Source of the DNA: Yersinia hibernica
Lineage (GTDB): Bacteria > Pseudomonadota > Gammaproteobacteria > Enterobacterales > Enterobacteriaceae
Direction of reading: 5' to 3'
NCBI RefSeq assembly: GCF_004124235.1
Contig: NZ_CP032487.1
Coordinates: 496,001-560,000 of the forward strand
Length of the DNA: 64,000 nucleotides
In this document: in pieces, positions 37,729 to 46,682 of the stretch
How positions within the stretch are numbered: the stretch's first letter is position 1
Layout: every line of letters starts with the position of its first letter
Notes under the pieces: generated by a model
The model's input: the letters and a program-made list of their open reading frames with translations, nothing else
Told to the model about the DNA's origin: nothing
Database searches by the model: none
Made by a program: the position numbers and the translations under genes

Positions 37729-39042
37729 ATGAAGAAAAAAATGATAATGTCAAAAGTAAAAATAAAATCTTTGCTGTTATTAACTTATTTAGCCATGGGG
37801 ATTCCTTCTCTTCATGCAGCAGAAACCTTGCAAGTGTGGATCCGTGCCAGCAATGATTCCAAGAATATTTATAAAACTGAAGCCGAGACGTTTGAGAAGA
37901 AAACTGGCATTAAGATTGAATATTTCAATGCAACAACCGATTTTGAACAGCGTCTAGCACGAGCCGCGGCCGGTAATGCGCTACCGGACTTGATTTTCAA
38001 TGATGCAGCAGCCATCGGGCAGTTCGTCCAACTCGGTATTGTTGAGCCAATTGAACCTAAAAATATCATTGGCGGGGAAGATATCTTAGATACCGCGTGG
38101 AACAGCGCCCAATATATTGATGGCAAATATTATGGCGTACCAACCTCCGCTCAAACTTTTGCTTTGTTTATCCGTAAAGATTGGCGGGAAAAGTTGGGAT
38201 TGGAGCAACCGAAAAACTGGCAAGATATCAGCACCTTGGCGAAAGCCTTTACTTTCAATGATCCCGATGGCAATGGCAAAAATGACACTTACGGCTTTAT
38301 TTTGCCAGCTTCTACCACCCGTGGTTACGCCAGCTGGTTTATCAGCTCCTATTTGTGGCAAGCCGGGGGAGATTTCATCCGCCCAGCCGGTGAGGGGAAA
38401 TTTAAAGCTTCACTGGAAGAGCCCGCAGCGATTGAAACACTGACTTTCATGCGCGGCATGGTATGTGACAAAACCGTCCAGCCGGGCGCGATTAATGCCA
38501 CCACGGCCGATGCTATTCCGTCATTCCGATCTGGCCAAAGCGGCATGTTTTTCTCTGGCCCATACCATATTGCTTTATTTGATAAAGATCCCGGTAAAGC
38601 CGCTTTTGAGGTGATTGCGCCACCAGCAGGGGCCAAAGGGCAGGCAACACTGGCCGAGGGCACCACCGTCTTTATGATGAAAAGCAGCAAGCAAAAAGAA
38701 GCTGCGCAGAAATTCATCGAATTTATGATTTCGCCGGAAGGCCAACAAATCGGTATGGGCATGGGCAGTAATAATATGCCGGTAGTGCGCTTATCAATTA
38801 ATAAACAGGTTGATACCAAAGCTGTTTATAACGATCCGCGCTGGGCAATGTTTGCTGATTTGTATGCCGAGCATGGCCGCTATATTCCACAAGTGCCTAA
38901 CTGGACGCCGATTCGCCAAGTGACGTCTGAGGGTTTCAACCGCATCTTAGCCAGCTGTGACAGTGATATCCCTGCTGAATTAAAAGCAGTGAATCAGAAA
39001 GTGAATGATGAGCTGGCTAAACAGAATGTCTTAGGGCAGTGA
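37729..39042 (+). CDS. Sugar ABC transporter, periplasmic binding protein (family 1)
   Basis: 437-residue extracellular solute-binding protein of the MalE/UgpB class. It has a signal peptide (about 1-30, cleavage after HAA) and the usual elements KKTGIKIEYFNAT, LPDLIFNDAA, YGVPTSAQTFALFIRKDW and FRSGQSGMFFSGPY. Start at ATG 37729 with GAGG upstream; ATG 37741 or 37747 are possible. It heads the operon with two permeases and an ATPase. The neighbouring lyases suggest oligouronides as ligand, in the manner of the TogMNAB oligogalacturonide importer, but the ligand is inferred. Confidence 0.88.
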   Translation: MKKKMIMSKVKIKSLLLLTYLAMGIPSLHAAETLQVWIRASNDSKNIYKTEAETFEKKTGIKIEYFNATTDFEQRLARAAAGNALPDLIFNDAAAIGQFVQLGIVEPIEPKNIIGGEDILDTAWNSAQYIDGKYYGVPTSAQTFALFIRKDWREKLGLEQPKNWQDISTLAKAFTFNDPDGNGKNDTYGFILPASTTRGYASWFISSYLWQAGGDFIRPAGEGKFKASLEEPAAIETLTFMRGMVCDKTVQPGAINATTADAIPSFRSGQSGMFFSGPYHIALFDKDPGKAAFEVIAPPAGAKGQATLAEGTTVFMMKSSKQKEAAQKFIEFMISPEGQQIGMGMGSNNMPVVRLSINKQVDTKAVYNDPRWAMFADLYAEHGRYIPQVPNWTPIRQVTSEGFNRILASCDSDIPAELKAVNQKVNDELAKQNVLGQ

Positions 39043-39049
39043 GTCAATC

Positions 39050-39934
39050 ATGATAATGCTAACCCCCCGACTAAAACGTAATCTGGTTCCGTGGCTGTTC
39101 CTGGCCCCGGCACTGGTCATCTTCACCTGGTTTAAATTCATCCCGATGCTGCAAGGGTTGGTGATGAGTTTTTACAAGGTTAACTTTAACCAGCCAAATG
39201 AGTGGGTCGGGTTTGATAACTTTTCCCGTGCCATGGGTGATGAAGCGCTGCACTCGGCGGTTTTCAACACCCTGCTATATGTGGTGGTCACCATGGTGGT
39301 GGCCGCTTTTATCGCCTTCTTTTTAGCCATGCTATTGGAAGGGCCGGCACGGCATTTGCGTTTTATCCGTACCGCTATCTTCTTGCCCGCGGTGACCAGT
39401 GCGGCGATCGTCGCCGAAATGTGGCGAATTCTGTTTAACCCGACCAGTAATGGTGTGGTGAACCACATTCTGTCGTGGTTCAGCATTGAGGCGCAGGGTT
39501 TTCTGGCGGACACCGACCAGGCACTGTGGACGGTCATGATGCTGCATATCTGGAAAGCCGTGCCTTACAACATGGTTATCTTTATTGCCGGGCTGGCGGG
39601 TATTAACCGCGATTTATATGACGCCTCGAATGTGGATGGCGCTAACTGGTGGAACCGCCTGCGCTATGTCACTTTGCCGGGCATGATCCCCGCACTTTCG
39701 GTGGTGCTGATGCTGTCGTTCATTCGTGGTTTCCGCGTGTTTGCTGAAGTCTATGCCACCACTGGCGGCGGCCCGTCTAATGCGACAGAAATGATAATGA
39801 CCCATATCTACAAACTGGGCTTTGAACAGTTTGACTATGGCTATGCATCCGCGGTGTCCTTCCTGTTATTCGCCTTCACTGTGGTGCTGACGATTTGTCA
39901 TCTCACATTGAAAAAGCGTATCGCCCGTTACTAA
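39050..39934 (+). CDS. Sugar ABC transporter permease (MalF/UgpA type)
   Basis: 294-residue inner-membrane subunit with six predicted helices. The cytoplasmic EAA loop is visible as YDASNVDGANWWNRLRYVTL at about 191-210, which docks to the ATPase. It starts 7 bases after the binding-protein gene (ATG 39050, or 39056 for MLTPRLKRN). It pairs with the next permease. Confidence 0.9.
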   Translation: MIMLTPRLKRNLVPWLFLAPALVIFTWFKFIPMLQGLVMSFYKVNFNQPNEWVGFDNFSRAMGDEALHSAVFNTLLYVVVTMVVAAFIAFFLAMLLEGPARHLRFIRTAIFLPAVTSAAIVAEMWRILFNPTSNGVVNHILSWFSIEAQGFLADTDQALWTVMMLHIWKAVPYNMVIFIAGLAGINRDLYDASNVDGANWWNRLRYVTLPGMIPALSVVLMLSFIRGFRVFAEVYATTGGGPSNATEMIMTHIYKLGFEQFDYGYASAVSFLLFAFTVVLTICHLTLKKRIARY

Positions 39935-39953
39935 CCTGAGCCGGAGACTGGTA

Positions 39954-40793
39954 ATGAAAAGTAAAACTTGGAACAGTATCGGCCGCTGGATAATTTATGG
40001 TCTGCTGCTGGTGGTGTTTGTCGGCCCATACTGGGGCATTATCGCCACTGCATTCAGCGGCGCGCCGGTAAAACCGGGGGAGTTGCTGGCCTGGCCGAAT
40101 CAGTTCTCCTGGGAGAACTTTATCTTCGCCTGGATGGATATCGGCGTGTGGCAATATTTGCTGAACTCTATCATCGTGGTGTTCTTCGGCACGGTTTTAC
40201 AAGTGTCGGTCAGTGCGCTGGCGGCTTATGCACTGGCGCGGAAAAAGTTTGTTGGCGTCTCGCTGACCAGCTTGGTCATTCTCTCGACCATGATGCTGCC
40301 GGAAGAAGTGATCGCCATCCCGCTGTACATGATAATTAACTGGCAGCTGCCGGTTATTGATGCCTCGCTGTATAACAGTTATCTGGGCATGATCTTGCCG
40401 GTTGTCGGCTGGGCTTTCTCAATCTTTGTGTTGACCGAGTTTATGGCCGCTATCCCGAAAGAATTGGAAGAGGCGGCGCGTATTGATGGTGCCAGTGAAT
40501 GGCAAATTTTCTTCCATGTCATCCTGCCACTGGTTAAACCGGCATTGGGCACGGTGGTCACCTTCGGTTTTATCATGATTTGGGACCAATACCTGTTACC
40601 GCTGATTGTGGTGAATCAGGACAGTCTGAATACCATTCCGGTGATCCTCGGCACATTACGCACTGACGAGAGCATCACACCAAATATCTTTATTGCCATC
40701 ACTCTGTTGGCGATGTTGCCGAGCATCATCGTGTATCTGGGTCTGCAAAAACATTTCAATCGCGGGATCATGTCTGGCGCGGTTAAAGGCTAG
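39954..40793 (+). CDS. Sugar ABC transporter permease (MalG/UgpE type)
   Basis: 279-residue partner permease with about six helices. The EAA loop LEEAARIDGASEWQIFFHVI is canonical and sits in the last third. The typical MalG-like ending with a short polar tail is present. It starts 19 bases after the first permease and ends 11 bases before the ATPase gene, so the four transport genes form one transcription unit. Confidence 0.9.
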   Translation: MKSKTWNSIGRWIIYGLLLVVFVGPYWGIIATAFSGAPVKPGELLAWPNQFSWENFIFAWMDIGVWQYLLNSIIVVFFGTVLQVSVSALAAYALARKKFVGVSLTSLVILSTMMLPEEVIAIPLYMIINWQLPVIDASLYNSYLGMILPVVGWAFSIFVLTEFMAAIPKELEEAARIDGASEWQIFFHVILPLVKPALGTVVTFGFIMIWDQYLLPLIVVNQDSLNTIPVILGTLRTDESITPNIFIAITLLAMLPSIIVYLGLQKHFNRGIMSGAVKG

Positions 40794-40804
40794 GGAGAAA
40801 CAAA

Positions 40805-41899
40805 ATGGGATCGGTTGTACTTAAAAACGTGTGTAAATCTTACGGTGACACCCATGTTATCCGCGATGTCTCGCTGGAAATTCCTGATGGTGAGTTCTGC
40901 GTATTGGTTGGCCCAAGTGGCTGCGGGAAATCCACCTTATTGCGCATGATTGCCGGGCTGGAAGAGATCTCCGGCGGCACTGTCGGCATCAATGATAAAG
41001 ATGTCACCGATGTTGAACCCAAGATGCGTGACATCGCCATGGTGTTCCAAAGTTATGCCCTTTATCCGCAGATGACGGTGCGTGAGAACATGGGGTTTGC
41101 GCTGAAAATGGCCAAAATGTCCAAAGCCGACATCAGTAAAAAAGTCGAAACCACCGCCGAGTTATTGGGCTTACAGGCACTGTTAGAGCGGCTACCAAAA
41201 GATTTATCTGGCGGACAGCGCCAGCGGGTGGCCATGGGCCGCGCCATAGTGCGTAACCCGCAGGTGTTCTTGTTCGATGAGCCATTATCGAACCTAGATG
41301 CTAAATTGCGCACGCAAGTGCGTGGTGAGATCCGCGAATTGCATCAGCGGCTGAAAACCACCTCGGTCTATGTGACTCATGATCAGATTGAAGCGATGAC
41401 TATGGGGCAGATGATCGTGGTATTGCGCGAAGGGCGCATTGAGCAGGTCGGCTCGCCATTGGATCTTTACGATCGCCCCGCCAATCTGTTTGTGGCCGGA
41501 TTTATCGGATCCCCGGAGATCAACCAGTTGCCAGGCACGGTGATGCAACAGGGCGAGGAGTTCCTGCTGCGGTTAGAAGACAACTCCTTACTGACACTGC
41601 CTAGCGGCTTGCAAGTGACGGATGGGCAACGGGTGGTGTATGCCATTCGCCCGGAGCAGGTCAATGTGGTGGATGAAACGCACAGTGCCAGCGCACTCAA
41701 AGCGACAATTACGGCGATTGAAAATACCGGCTCGGATATGCAGCTATTTTGCAGCACCGGCGGCGGGCGTTTTACTTCAGTCTTTAAACAGCGCCTGGCG
41801 GTCAATGAGGGGGAAACGGTGTATCTGCAACCTAAGCTGGCCGGTATCCACATTTTTGATGCCGCCACTGGCGTGCGGGTTGCCTGTCAGGCCGCATAA
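40805..41899 (+). CDS. Sugar ABC transporter ATP-binding protein (UgpC/MsmK type)
   Basis: 364-residue ATPase with Walker A GPSGCGKST (about 37-45), Q-loop region FQSYALYPQM, signature LSGGQRQRVAMGRAIVR, Walker B VFLFDEPLSNLD, and the H-loop THDQIEAMTMG. The C-terminal third is the TOBE/regulatory domain of the MalK/UgpC subgroup (GSPLDLYDRPANLFVAGFIG then IRPEQV). The complete importer is therefore encoded here and need not borrow MsmK. The second lyase gene follows 8 bases later. Confidence 0.93.
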   Translation: MGSVVLKNVCKSYGDTHVIRDVSLEIPDGEFCVLVGPSGCGKSTLLRMIAGLEEISGGTVGINDKDVTDVEPKMRDIAMVFQSYALYPQMTVRENMGFALKMAKMSKADISKKVETTAELLGLQALLERLPKDLSGGQRQRVAMGRAIVRNPQVFLFDEPLSNLDAKLRTQVRGEIRELHQRLKTTSVYVTHDQIEAMTMGQMIVVLREGRIEQVGSPLDLYDRPANLFVAGFIGSPEINQLPGTVMQQGEEFLLRLEDNSLLTLPSGLQVTDGQRVVYAIRPEQVNVVDETHSASALKATITAIENTGSDMQLFCSTGGGRFTSVFKQRLAVNEGETVYLQPKLAGIHIFDAATGVRVACQAA

Positions 41900-41907
41900 A
41901 GGAAGCC

Positions 41908-43059
41908 ATGCCCATGACGCCAATGAAATTGTACACACTAGATGTGGACTGCCTTATCAAGGCGAAAGCAGTATTGCAGCAACCATTTTCACCCCTACAA
42001 CCGGCCTTGCGCCGGTTATTAAGTGACGCCGATGCACTGCGCGACCAACCGCCGGAAAGTGTGACACACAAAACGCTGCTGCCTGTCAGTGGCGACATTC
42101 ACGATTATTACAGTTTTGGGACTTACTGGTGGCCGAATCCGCGTAAACCCAATGGTTTGCCCTATGTGCGCCGCGATGGACATACCAATCCGCAGAGTCA
42201 GAATGATGATACTGACACTCAGCGCATTGTACGGATGTGTGACCGCTGCCTAACACTCGGGTTGGCTTACTATTTTACCGGCAACAGCCGCTATGCGCAG
42301 GTGGCGGCAGAACAGATCCGTTGTTGGTTTTTAGATGCCAAAACCCGCATGAACCCGCACCTGAACTATGGTCAGGCCATCCCCGGCATTGTCTCTGGCC
42401 GTGGAACTGGGCTAATTGATACCCGGCTGATGTGGATGGTGATTGATACCATCGGGTTGATTCTCCCGGCCAAACTGCTCGATACCGAGGACACGGCGGT
42501 CTTGCAGCAATGGTTCCGCGACTTTAACCACTGGATGTTCCACAGTGAAGTGGGCCACTCGGAATATGTTTGGCACAATAACCATGGCACCTGGTATGAC
42601 GTCCAGCGCGCTGCAAATGCTATGTTTTATGGTGATCGCGGGCTGGTTGCCACCATCATCCGCCAAGGGATTACCCAGCGGTTGGCGGCGCAAATCGCGC
42701 AAGACGGTAAGCAGTGGATGGAACTGGAGCGCACTGTGCCTTTCCATTACTCCTTATTCAATATGGAGGCGCATTTATTGCTGTGCCGCTATGGCGAACA
42801 TGTAGAAATTGATCGCTGGGAGTGGGTGCAGGATGGGCGTAATGTGCAGCAAGGTATTGATTATTTACTGCCATTTATTGCGGAACCTGAATTGTGGCCT
42901 TACCGTGACTTGCGCGGAATTGACTATGACAGTGCTTTGCGGCTGTTATTGCAGGCGGCCAGAGGTTATCCACAAGATGCCAAGCGCTATCAGGCGGTAC
43001 TCGCGACTTTGCCAGCAGACACCCTGACATCGCGTGATCGCTTGTTGTGGCAGAGTTAA
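41908..43059 (+). CDS. Alginate-lyase-family protein without signal peptide (cytoplasmic paralogue)
   Basis: 383 residues of the same PF05426 family as the exported protein at 35928. Shared blocks in the same order: HDYYSFGTYWWPNP at 65-78, GQAIPGIVSGRGTGLIDTR around 155-173, WHNNHGT at 222-228 and ELERTVPFHYSLF at 272-284. It has no N-terminal export signal, starting MPMTPMKLYTLDVD, so it should act in the cytoplasm on imported oligosaccharides. Last gene of the transporter operon. One Arg-Pro-Trp to Val-Pro-Phe difference near the active-site motif may reflect a different substrate. Confidence 0.85.
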   Translation: MPMTPMKLYTLDVDCLIKAKAVLQQPFSPLQPALRRLLSDADALRDQPPESVTHKTLLPVSGDIHDYYSFGTYWWPNPRKPNGLPYVRRDGHTNPQSQNDDTDTQRIVRMCDRCLTLGLAYYFTGNSRYAQVAAEQIRCWFLDAKTRMNPHLNYGQAIPGIVSGRGTGLIDTRLMWMVIDTIGLILPAKLLDTEDTAVLQQWFRDFNHWMFHSEVGHSEYVWHNNHGTWYDVQRAANAMFYGDRGLVATIIRQGITQRLAAQIAQDGKQWMELERTVPFHYSLFNMEAHLLLCRYGEHVEIDRWEWVQDGRNVQQGIDYLLPFIAEPELWPYRDLRGIDYDSALRLLLQAARGYPQDAKRYQAVLATLPADTLTSRDRLLWQS

Positions 43060-43117
43060 TCGCGCCAAAGTTGATGTACACTGAACGCTGTTTTTAAGCT
43101 GGAAAGTGACGTAAATA

Positions 43118-43567
43118 ATGAGTGATGTGAATAATCCTGATGACCTAGCCTTCATTACCCGTTTCCTACGCCAGCAGCATGTCCTGACCCTGTGTGCTGG
43201 CAGTGGCATGGATATGTGGTGTGCCAACTGTTTTTATGTTTTTGATGAAGTGAAAATGGCGCTTTATCTGATGACAGAAAAGCACACTCGCCATGGGGAA
43301 CTGATGCAAATTAATCCGCAGGTTGTTGGGACGATTGCGACACAGCCGCGCACCGTGGCATTGATAAAAGGCATTCAATATCGCGGTGAAATAACTGAAG
43401 TTAAGGGCGATGCTGAACCCATTGCCCGTCAGCGCTATTGTCGCCGTTTCCCAGTGGCTAAAGTTGCATCCACCGCTCTCTGGCAGCTCAATCTGCTGGA
43501 AATCAAGATGACCAATAATACCCTCGGTTTTGGCAAAAAATTGCACTGGAATGCCCCTCGTCCCTGA
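43118..43567 (+). CDS. yhbP: UPF0306 / flavin-reductase-fold protein YhbP
   Basis: 149-residue protein of the YhbP family (pyridoxamine 5'-phosphate oxidase-like split barrel); function unknown. The conserved C-terminal [12 protein letters not shown] and the [17 protein letters not shown] stretch match E. coli YhbP. In E. coli it is adjacent to yhbQ, so its position here marks the right edge of the 14-kb insertion. It starts 58 bases after the cytoplasmic lyase gene. Confidence 0.9.
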   Translation: MSDVNNPDDLAFITRFLRQQHVLTLCAGSGMDMWCANCFYVFDEVKMALYLMTEKHTRHGELMQINPQVVGTIATQPRTVALIKGIQYRGEITEVKGDAEPIARQRYCRRFPVAKVASTALWQLNLLEIKMTNNTLGFGKKLHWNAPRP

Positions 43568-43703
43568 CGTCACAGAGAGATCGTTATAACTGGCTGTTTT
43601 CCGGAGTTATGTCATAGTGTTTCTGGTATGTATTATCAGTAACAATTGATTCAATGATTGTCTCCATACTGTGGTGGCAGGTGCATTTCTATCGGGAGGT
43701 CAA

Positions 43704-44342
43704 ATGGCAAAGGTATTATTACTGGGGGCAAGTGGCTTGGTGGGGGGCGAATTACTGCGCTTGCTACGTTTGGATGCTCGTGTGACGTCTATTATTGCAC
43801 CAACCCGTAAACCATTGCCTGTTATGAATAAACTGATTAACCCGCAAGGTGAAAACATTGGCGAGCTGCTGAAAACCTTAAATGACCCGGTGGATTTAGT
43901 CTTTTGTTGTCTGGGCACCACCCGCAAGCAGGCGGGCAGTCAGGCGGCATTTCGGCAGGTGGATTATCGGCTAGTGCTGGCAACCGGCGAAACTGGCTTG
44001 CGGCTAGGGGCACGACATTTCCTGCTGGTGAGCGCGATGGGCGCAAATCCAAATTCCTGGCTGTTCTATAACCGCACCAAAGGTGAGGCTGAGCGGGATT
44101 TACAAACTCAGGGCTGGCCACAACTCACTTTTGCCCGCCCCTCGATGCTGGCCGGTCAACGCCCTCACCCCCGTTTGATGGAGAGCCTTAGTGCGCCTTT
44201 ATTTGCCTTATTACCTGATAAATGGCGATTAATTAAAGCCAAAGATGTGGCGCAGGCGCTGCTAGACCAAGCTTTTGCCCCACCACATGACGGTGTGACC
44301 ATTTTATCATCAGCCCAAATGCAGCATCCCCCGCGGACTTGA
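43704..44342 (+). CDS. yraR: NAD(P)-binding Rossmann-fold protein YraR
   Basis: 212 residues, similar to E. coli YraR, an atypical short-chain dehydrogenase/nucleoside-diphosphate-sugar epimerase-like protein of unknown role. The N-terminal dinucleotide motif is GASGLVGGELLR. The start was set at ATG 43704 with GGGAGG seven bases upstream rather than the in-frame ATG at 43671. The usual YxxxK is represented by FYNRTKGEAE. In E. coli yraR also lies near yhbP. Confidence 0.9.
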   Translation: MAKVLLLGASGLVGGELLRLLRLDARVTSIIAPTRKPLPVMNKLINPQGENIGELLKTLNDPVDLVFCCLGTTRKQAGSQAAFRQVDYRLVLATGETGLRLGARHFLLVSAMGANPNSWLFYNRTKGEAERDLQTQGWPQLTFARPSMLAGQRPHPRLMESLSAPLFALLPDKWRLIKAKDVAQALLDQAFAPPHDGVTILSSAQMQHPPRT

Positions 44343-44364
44343 AACCGCAGCCATTGAGTATCAG

Positions 44365-45132
44365 CTATTGTAGGCTAATTGTTTGATTATCATGGGCAAT
44401 AGTGATTCCTGCGGGCAAAGTATTGTCGAGCGCCCATGCATCCATCTGATGGCTGATATGTGTCAGCAGGGTTGCTTTGGGTTTCAATAACTCACTGATG
44501 GCGAGTGCCATGGTCACATCATTGTGATTGCGGGGCGGCGGCTGATGTGACGCTGGATTGTAGGGCGGATGGCTACAATCCTGCACCAGTAAATCAATAT
44601 GTTTGCTGGCTAAAAACAGTGCGCTATCAGCCGGTAAGCCAATTGTATCTGTCAGATAGGCAATAGCCCGACTTGAGCTTTGCAACAGATAGCCGAAAGT
44701 GATTTTTGAATGATTTAGCGGCACGGGCGTTACCCGCAAATCACCAAATTTGATGGGCTGAAATGCCCGCAGAGGCGGTTGAAAAGCCAGTATTCCCGGG
44801 GACTTATACAGGTCATCGCACCCTTGAGGGTCTGGTGGGCCGTACACCGGAATTGCATTTCCACACCCCCAACGCAATGGAAATAACCCCTGAACGTGAT
44901 CTATGTGGTAATGTGTAAGCAAAAAACGCTGAATTTCCCCTGCGGCAAATTGGCTCTCCAGTGTTGGCAACCCCGCATCAATCAAGCTGGTTTCCCCCTG
45001 GTAACACAGCATGGCACTGCAAGGTTTACGACCTAGAGTGGGCTGCTCGCGGGCTTTGGCGCAAATCACACACTCACAACCAAACACCGGTATCTGCTGG
45101 GCACATCCAGTTCCTAATAATGTCAGTTCCAT
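44365..45132 (-). CDS. phnP: Phosphoribosyl 1,2-cyclic phosphate phosphodiesterase PhnP
   Basis: Metallo-beta-lactamase-fold enzyme that opens the cyclic phosphate made by C-P lyase to ribose 1,5-bisphosphate. 255 residues, close to E. coli (252). The metal site HYHIDH is near residues 75-80, and cysteines in the CECVICAKA segment fit the structural zinc site of PhnP. Last gene of the phn operon, two bases after the phnN remnant. The gene itself looks intact although the operon is damaged upstream. Confidence 0.95.
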   Translation of the reverse strand: MELTLLGTGCAQQIPVFGCECVICAKAREQPTLGRKPCSAMLCYQGETSLIDAGLPTLESQFAAGEIQRFLLTHYHIDHVQGLFPLRWGCGNAIPVYGPPDPQGCDDLYKSPGILAFQPPLRAFQPIKFGDLRVTPVPLNHSKITFGYLLQSSSRAIAYLTDTIGLPADSALFLASKHIDLLVQDCSHPPYNPASHQPPPRNHNDVTMALAISELLKPKATLLTHISHQMDAWALDNTLPAGITIAHDNQTISLQ

Positions 45133-45134
45133 GT

Positions 45135-45534
45135 TTACACCTCCCTTGCGTGGTCTGGCGAGCTATGCGCTGCCAATAATTGTTGAAATTGCTCCAGCGT
45201 ATGGTGCAGTTCGCCATCATTACAAAGTTGCAGACAGTTAACCGCAAGCTGCTGCTGGTAATGCTGCGCTCGCTGTAAGCGCGCACTGATTTGCGCACTG
45301 TTTTCCCGCCCACGTTGCTGCAATCGCTGCGCTAAAATCGCTGGGGAGACAGTCAGGCAAAGTGGCAGTAACTGGCGGTGATAGCGCCGTAGCGCCTCGG
45401 GCAAATAAGCCCTGGAGCCATTTACCACCACATCGCAGCCCCGTTGCAGCCAGATATCTATTTCAATACCCACGCCATAATGGTGACCATGAGCCTGCCA
45501 AAACAGAGCAAATACCCCCTGTTTAGCGCGCCAT
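45135..45534 (-). pseudogene. phnN: phnN, ribose 1,5-bisphosphokinase, truncated by internal deletion
   Basis: PhnN (about 185 residues in E. coli) makes PRPP from ribose 1,5-bisphosphate. Here the start codon survives at 45532-45534, overlapping the phnM stop, but its frame ends after three codons (M-A-R-stop). The C-terminal two-thirds continue in another frame: AKQGVFALFWQAHGHHYGVG, then IEIDIWLQRGCDVVVNGSRA to the stop at 45135. The first ~60 residues with the P-loop (GPSGSGKD in E. coli) are absent. A GTG at 45473 could start a 112-residue piece, which would lack ATP binding. Confidence 0.85.
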
Positions 45535-46682
45535 CAGAACACCTGTATTCCCTGCCGCCAGACATTTTGTACATAAACATGCTGGCCCTGCGAACCGTCA
45601 TGGGCGCGTGCCAATATCAAATCAGCGCGTTTACCTTCGCCAATCACTCCGCGATCCGCCAGCCCCAAAGCTTTCGCGGGGTTGCAGGTGACCAAATTGA
45701 CTGCTTGCGGTAAGATGAAACTGTTGGTTGCATCGTGCGCAATACGAAATGCGGCATCCAGCAAGCTGGCGGGGTAATAATCGGAGGATAAAATATCTAA
45801 TACTCCCAGCGATGCCAGTTGGTGCGCAGCCACATTGCCGGAGTGCGAACCGCCGCGCACAATATTGGGCGCGCCCATTAATACTTGTAAACCATGCTGA
45901 TGTGAGGCTCTGGCCGCCACTTCGGTGGTGGGAAATTCGGCAATCACACTGCCCAATGCCTGTGATTCCGCCACATGTTCGGCGGTAGCATCGTCATGGC
46001 TGGCCAAGGCAATCCCGCGATCACGGCAATGAGCGGCAATGGCTTGCCGGTTTTGCCCCGACCAGCGCGCAGAAAGGCTGATTTGCTCTGCTTCAAACTC
46101 CGTCATTTGCTGGTCGTTGAGGTGATATTTACCCTGATAATATTCGCGGTACTTGGCCCGCGAGGCAAACTGGCGCTGACCTGGCGAATGATCCATCAGT
46201 GACACCAATGAAAGTTCCGGCTGCATCATCAGTTCTTCAAACAGCGGCAAAGTGCTGTCATGGGGTAATTCACAACGCAAATGAATCCGATGTTCAGCGC
46301 GATTTAATCCTGAGCGCTGACTGTCCACCACGGCGTGAATCATTTTTTGCAGGTTATCCAGCCGATGACTGCCATCCCGGACATCACCGACTGCCACGGC
46401 ATCCAGCACTGTGGTTATCCCGCAGGCAACCATCAACGCATCGTGGCTGCTCATTGCCGAATGTGCGGGCCAATCCACATTCGGCCGAGGGGTAAAAAAC
46501 TTGTCCAGATTATCGGTATGCAGCTCGATCAATCCCGGCAGTAACCAGCTTTTTTGCCCATCAATGGCTGCCGAAAGTTGAGTGGGGCGATCGCTATAGC
46601 TGCGGATCACACCGTGCTGGATTTCCAGTGATCCGCTGACCACACTGTCTGCCAGAATAAGATTGACGTTGTTGAAGATCAT
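45534..46682 (-). CDS. phnM: Alpha-D-ribose 1-methylphosphonate 5-triphosphate diphosphatase PhnM
   Basis: Amidohydrolase-family enzyme that removes pyrophosphate from the ribose methylphosphonate triphosphate made by the C-P lyase core. 382 residues (378 in E. coli). Metal-binding HTDNLDK follows the beta-1 strand, and later motifs HDDATAEHV and SSDYYP are present. It overlaps phnL by four bases (ATGA). The stop codon overlaps the remaining phnN start. Looks intact. Confidence 0.95.
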   Translation of the reverse strand: MIFNNVNLILADSVVSGSLEIQHGVIRSYSDRPTQLSAAIDGQKSWLLPGLIELHTDNLDKFFTPRPNVDWPAHSAMSSHDALMVACGITTVLDAVAVGDVRDGSHRLDNLQKMIHAVVDSQRSGLNRAEHRIHLRCELPHDSTLPLFEELMMQPELSLVSLMDHSPGQRQFASRAKYREYYQGKYHLNDQQMTEFEAEQISLSARWSGQNRQAIAAHCRDRGIALASHDDATAEHVAESQALGSVIAEFPTTEVAARASHQHGLQVLMGAPNIVRGGSHSGNVAAHQLASLGVLDILSSDYYPASLLDAAFRIAHDATNSFILPQAVNLVTCNPAKALGLADRGVIGEGKRADLILARAHDGSQGQHVYVQNVWRQGIQVF

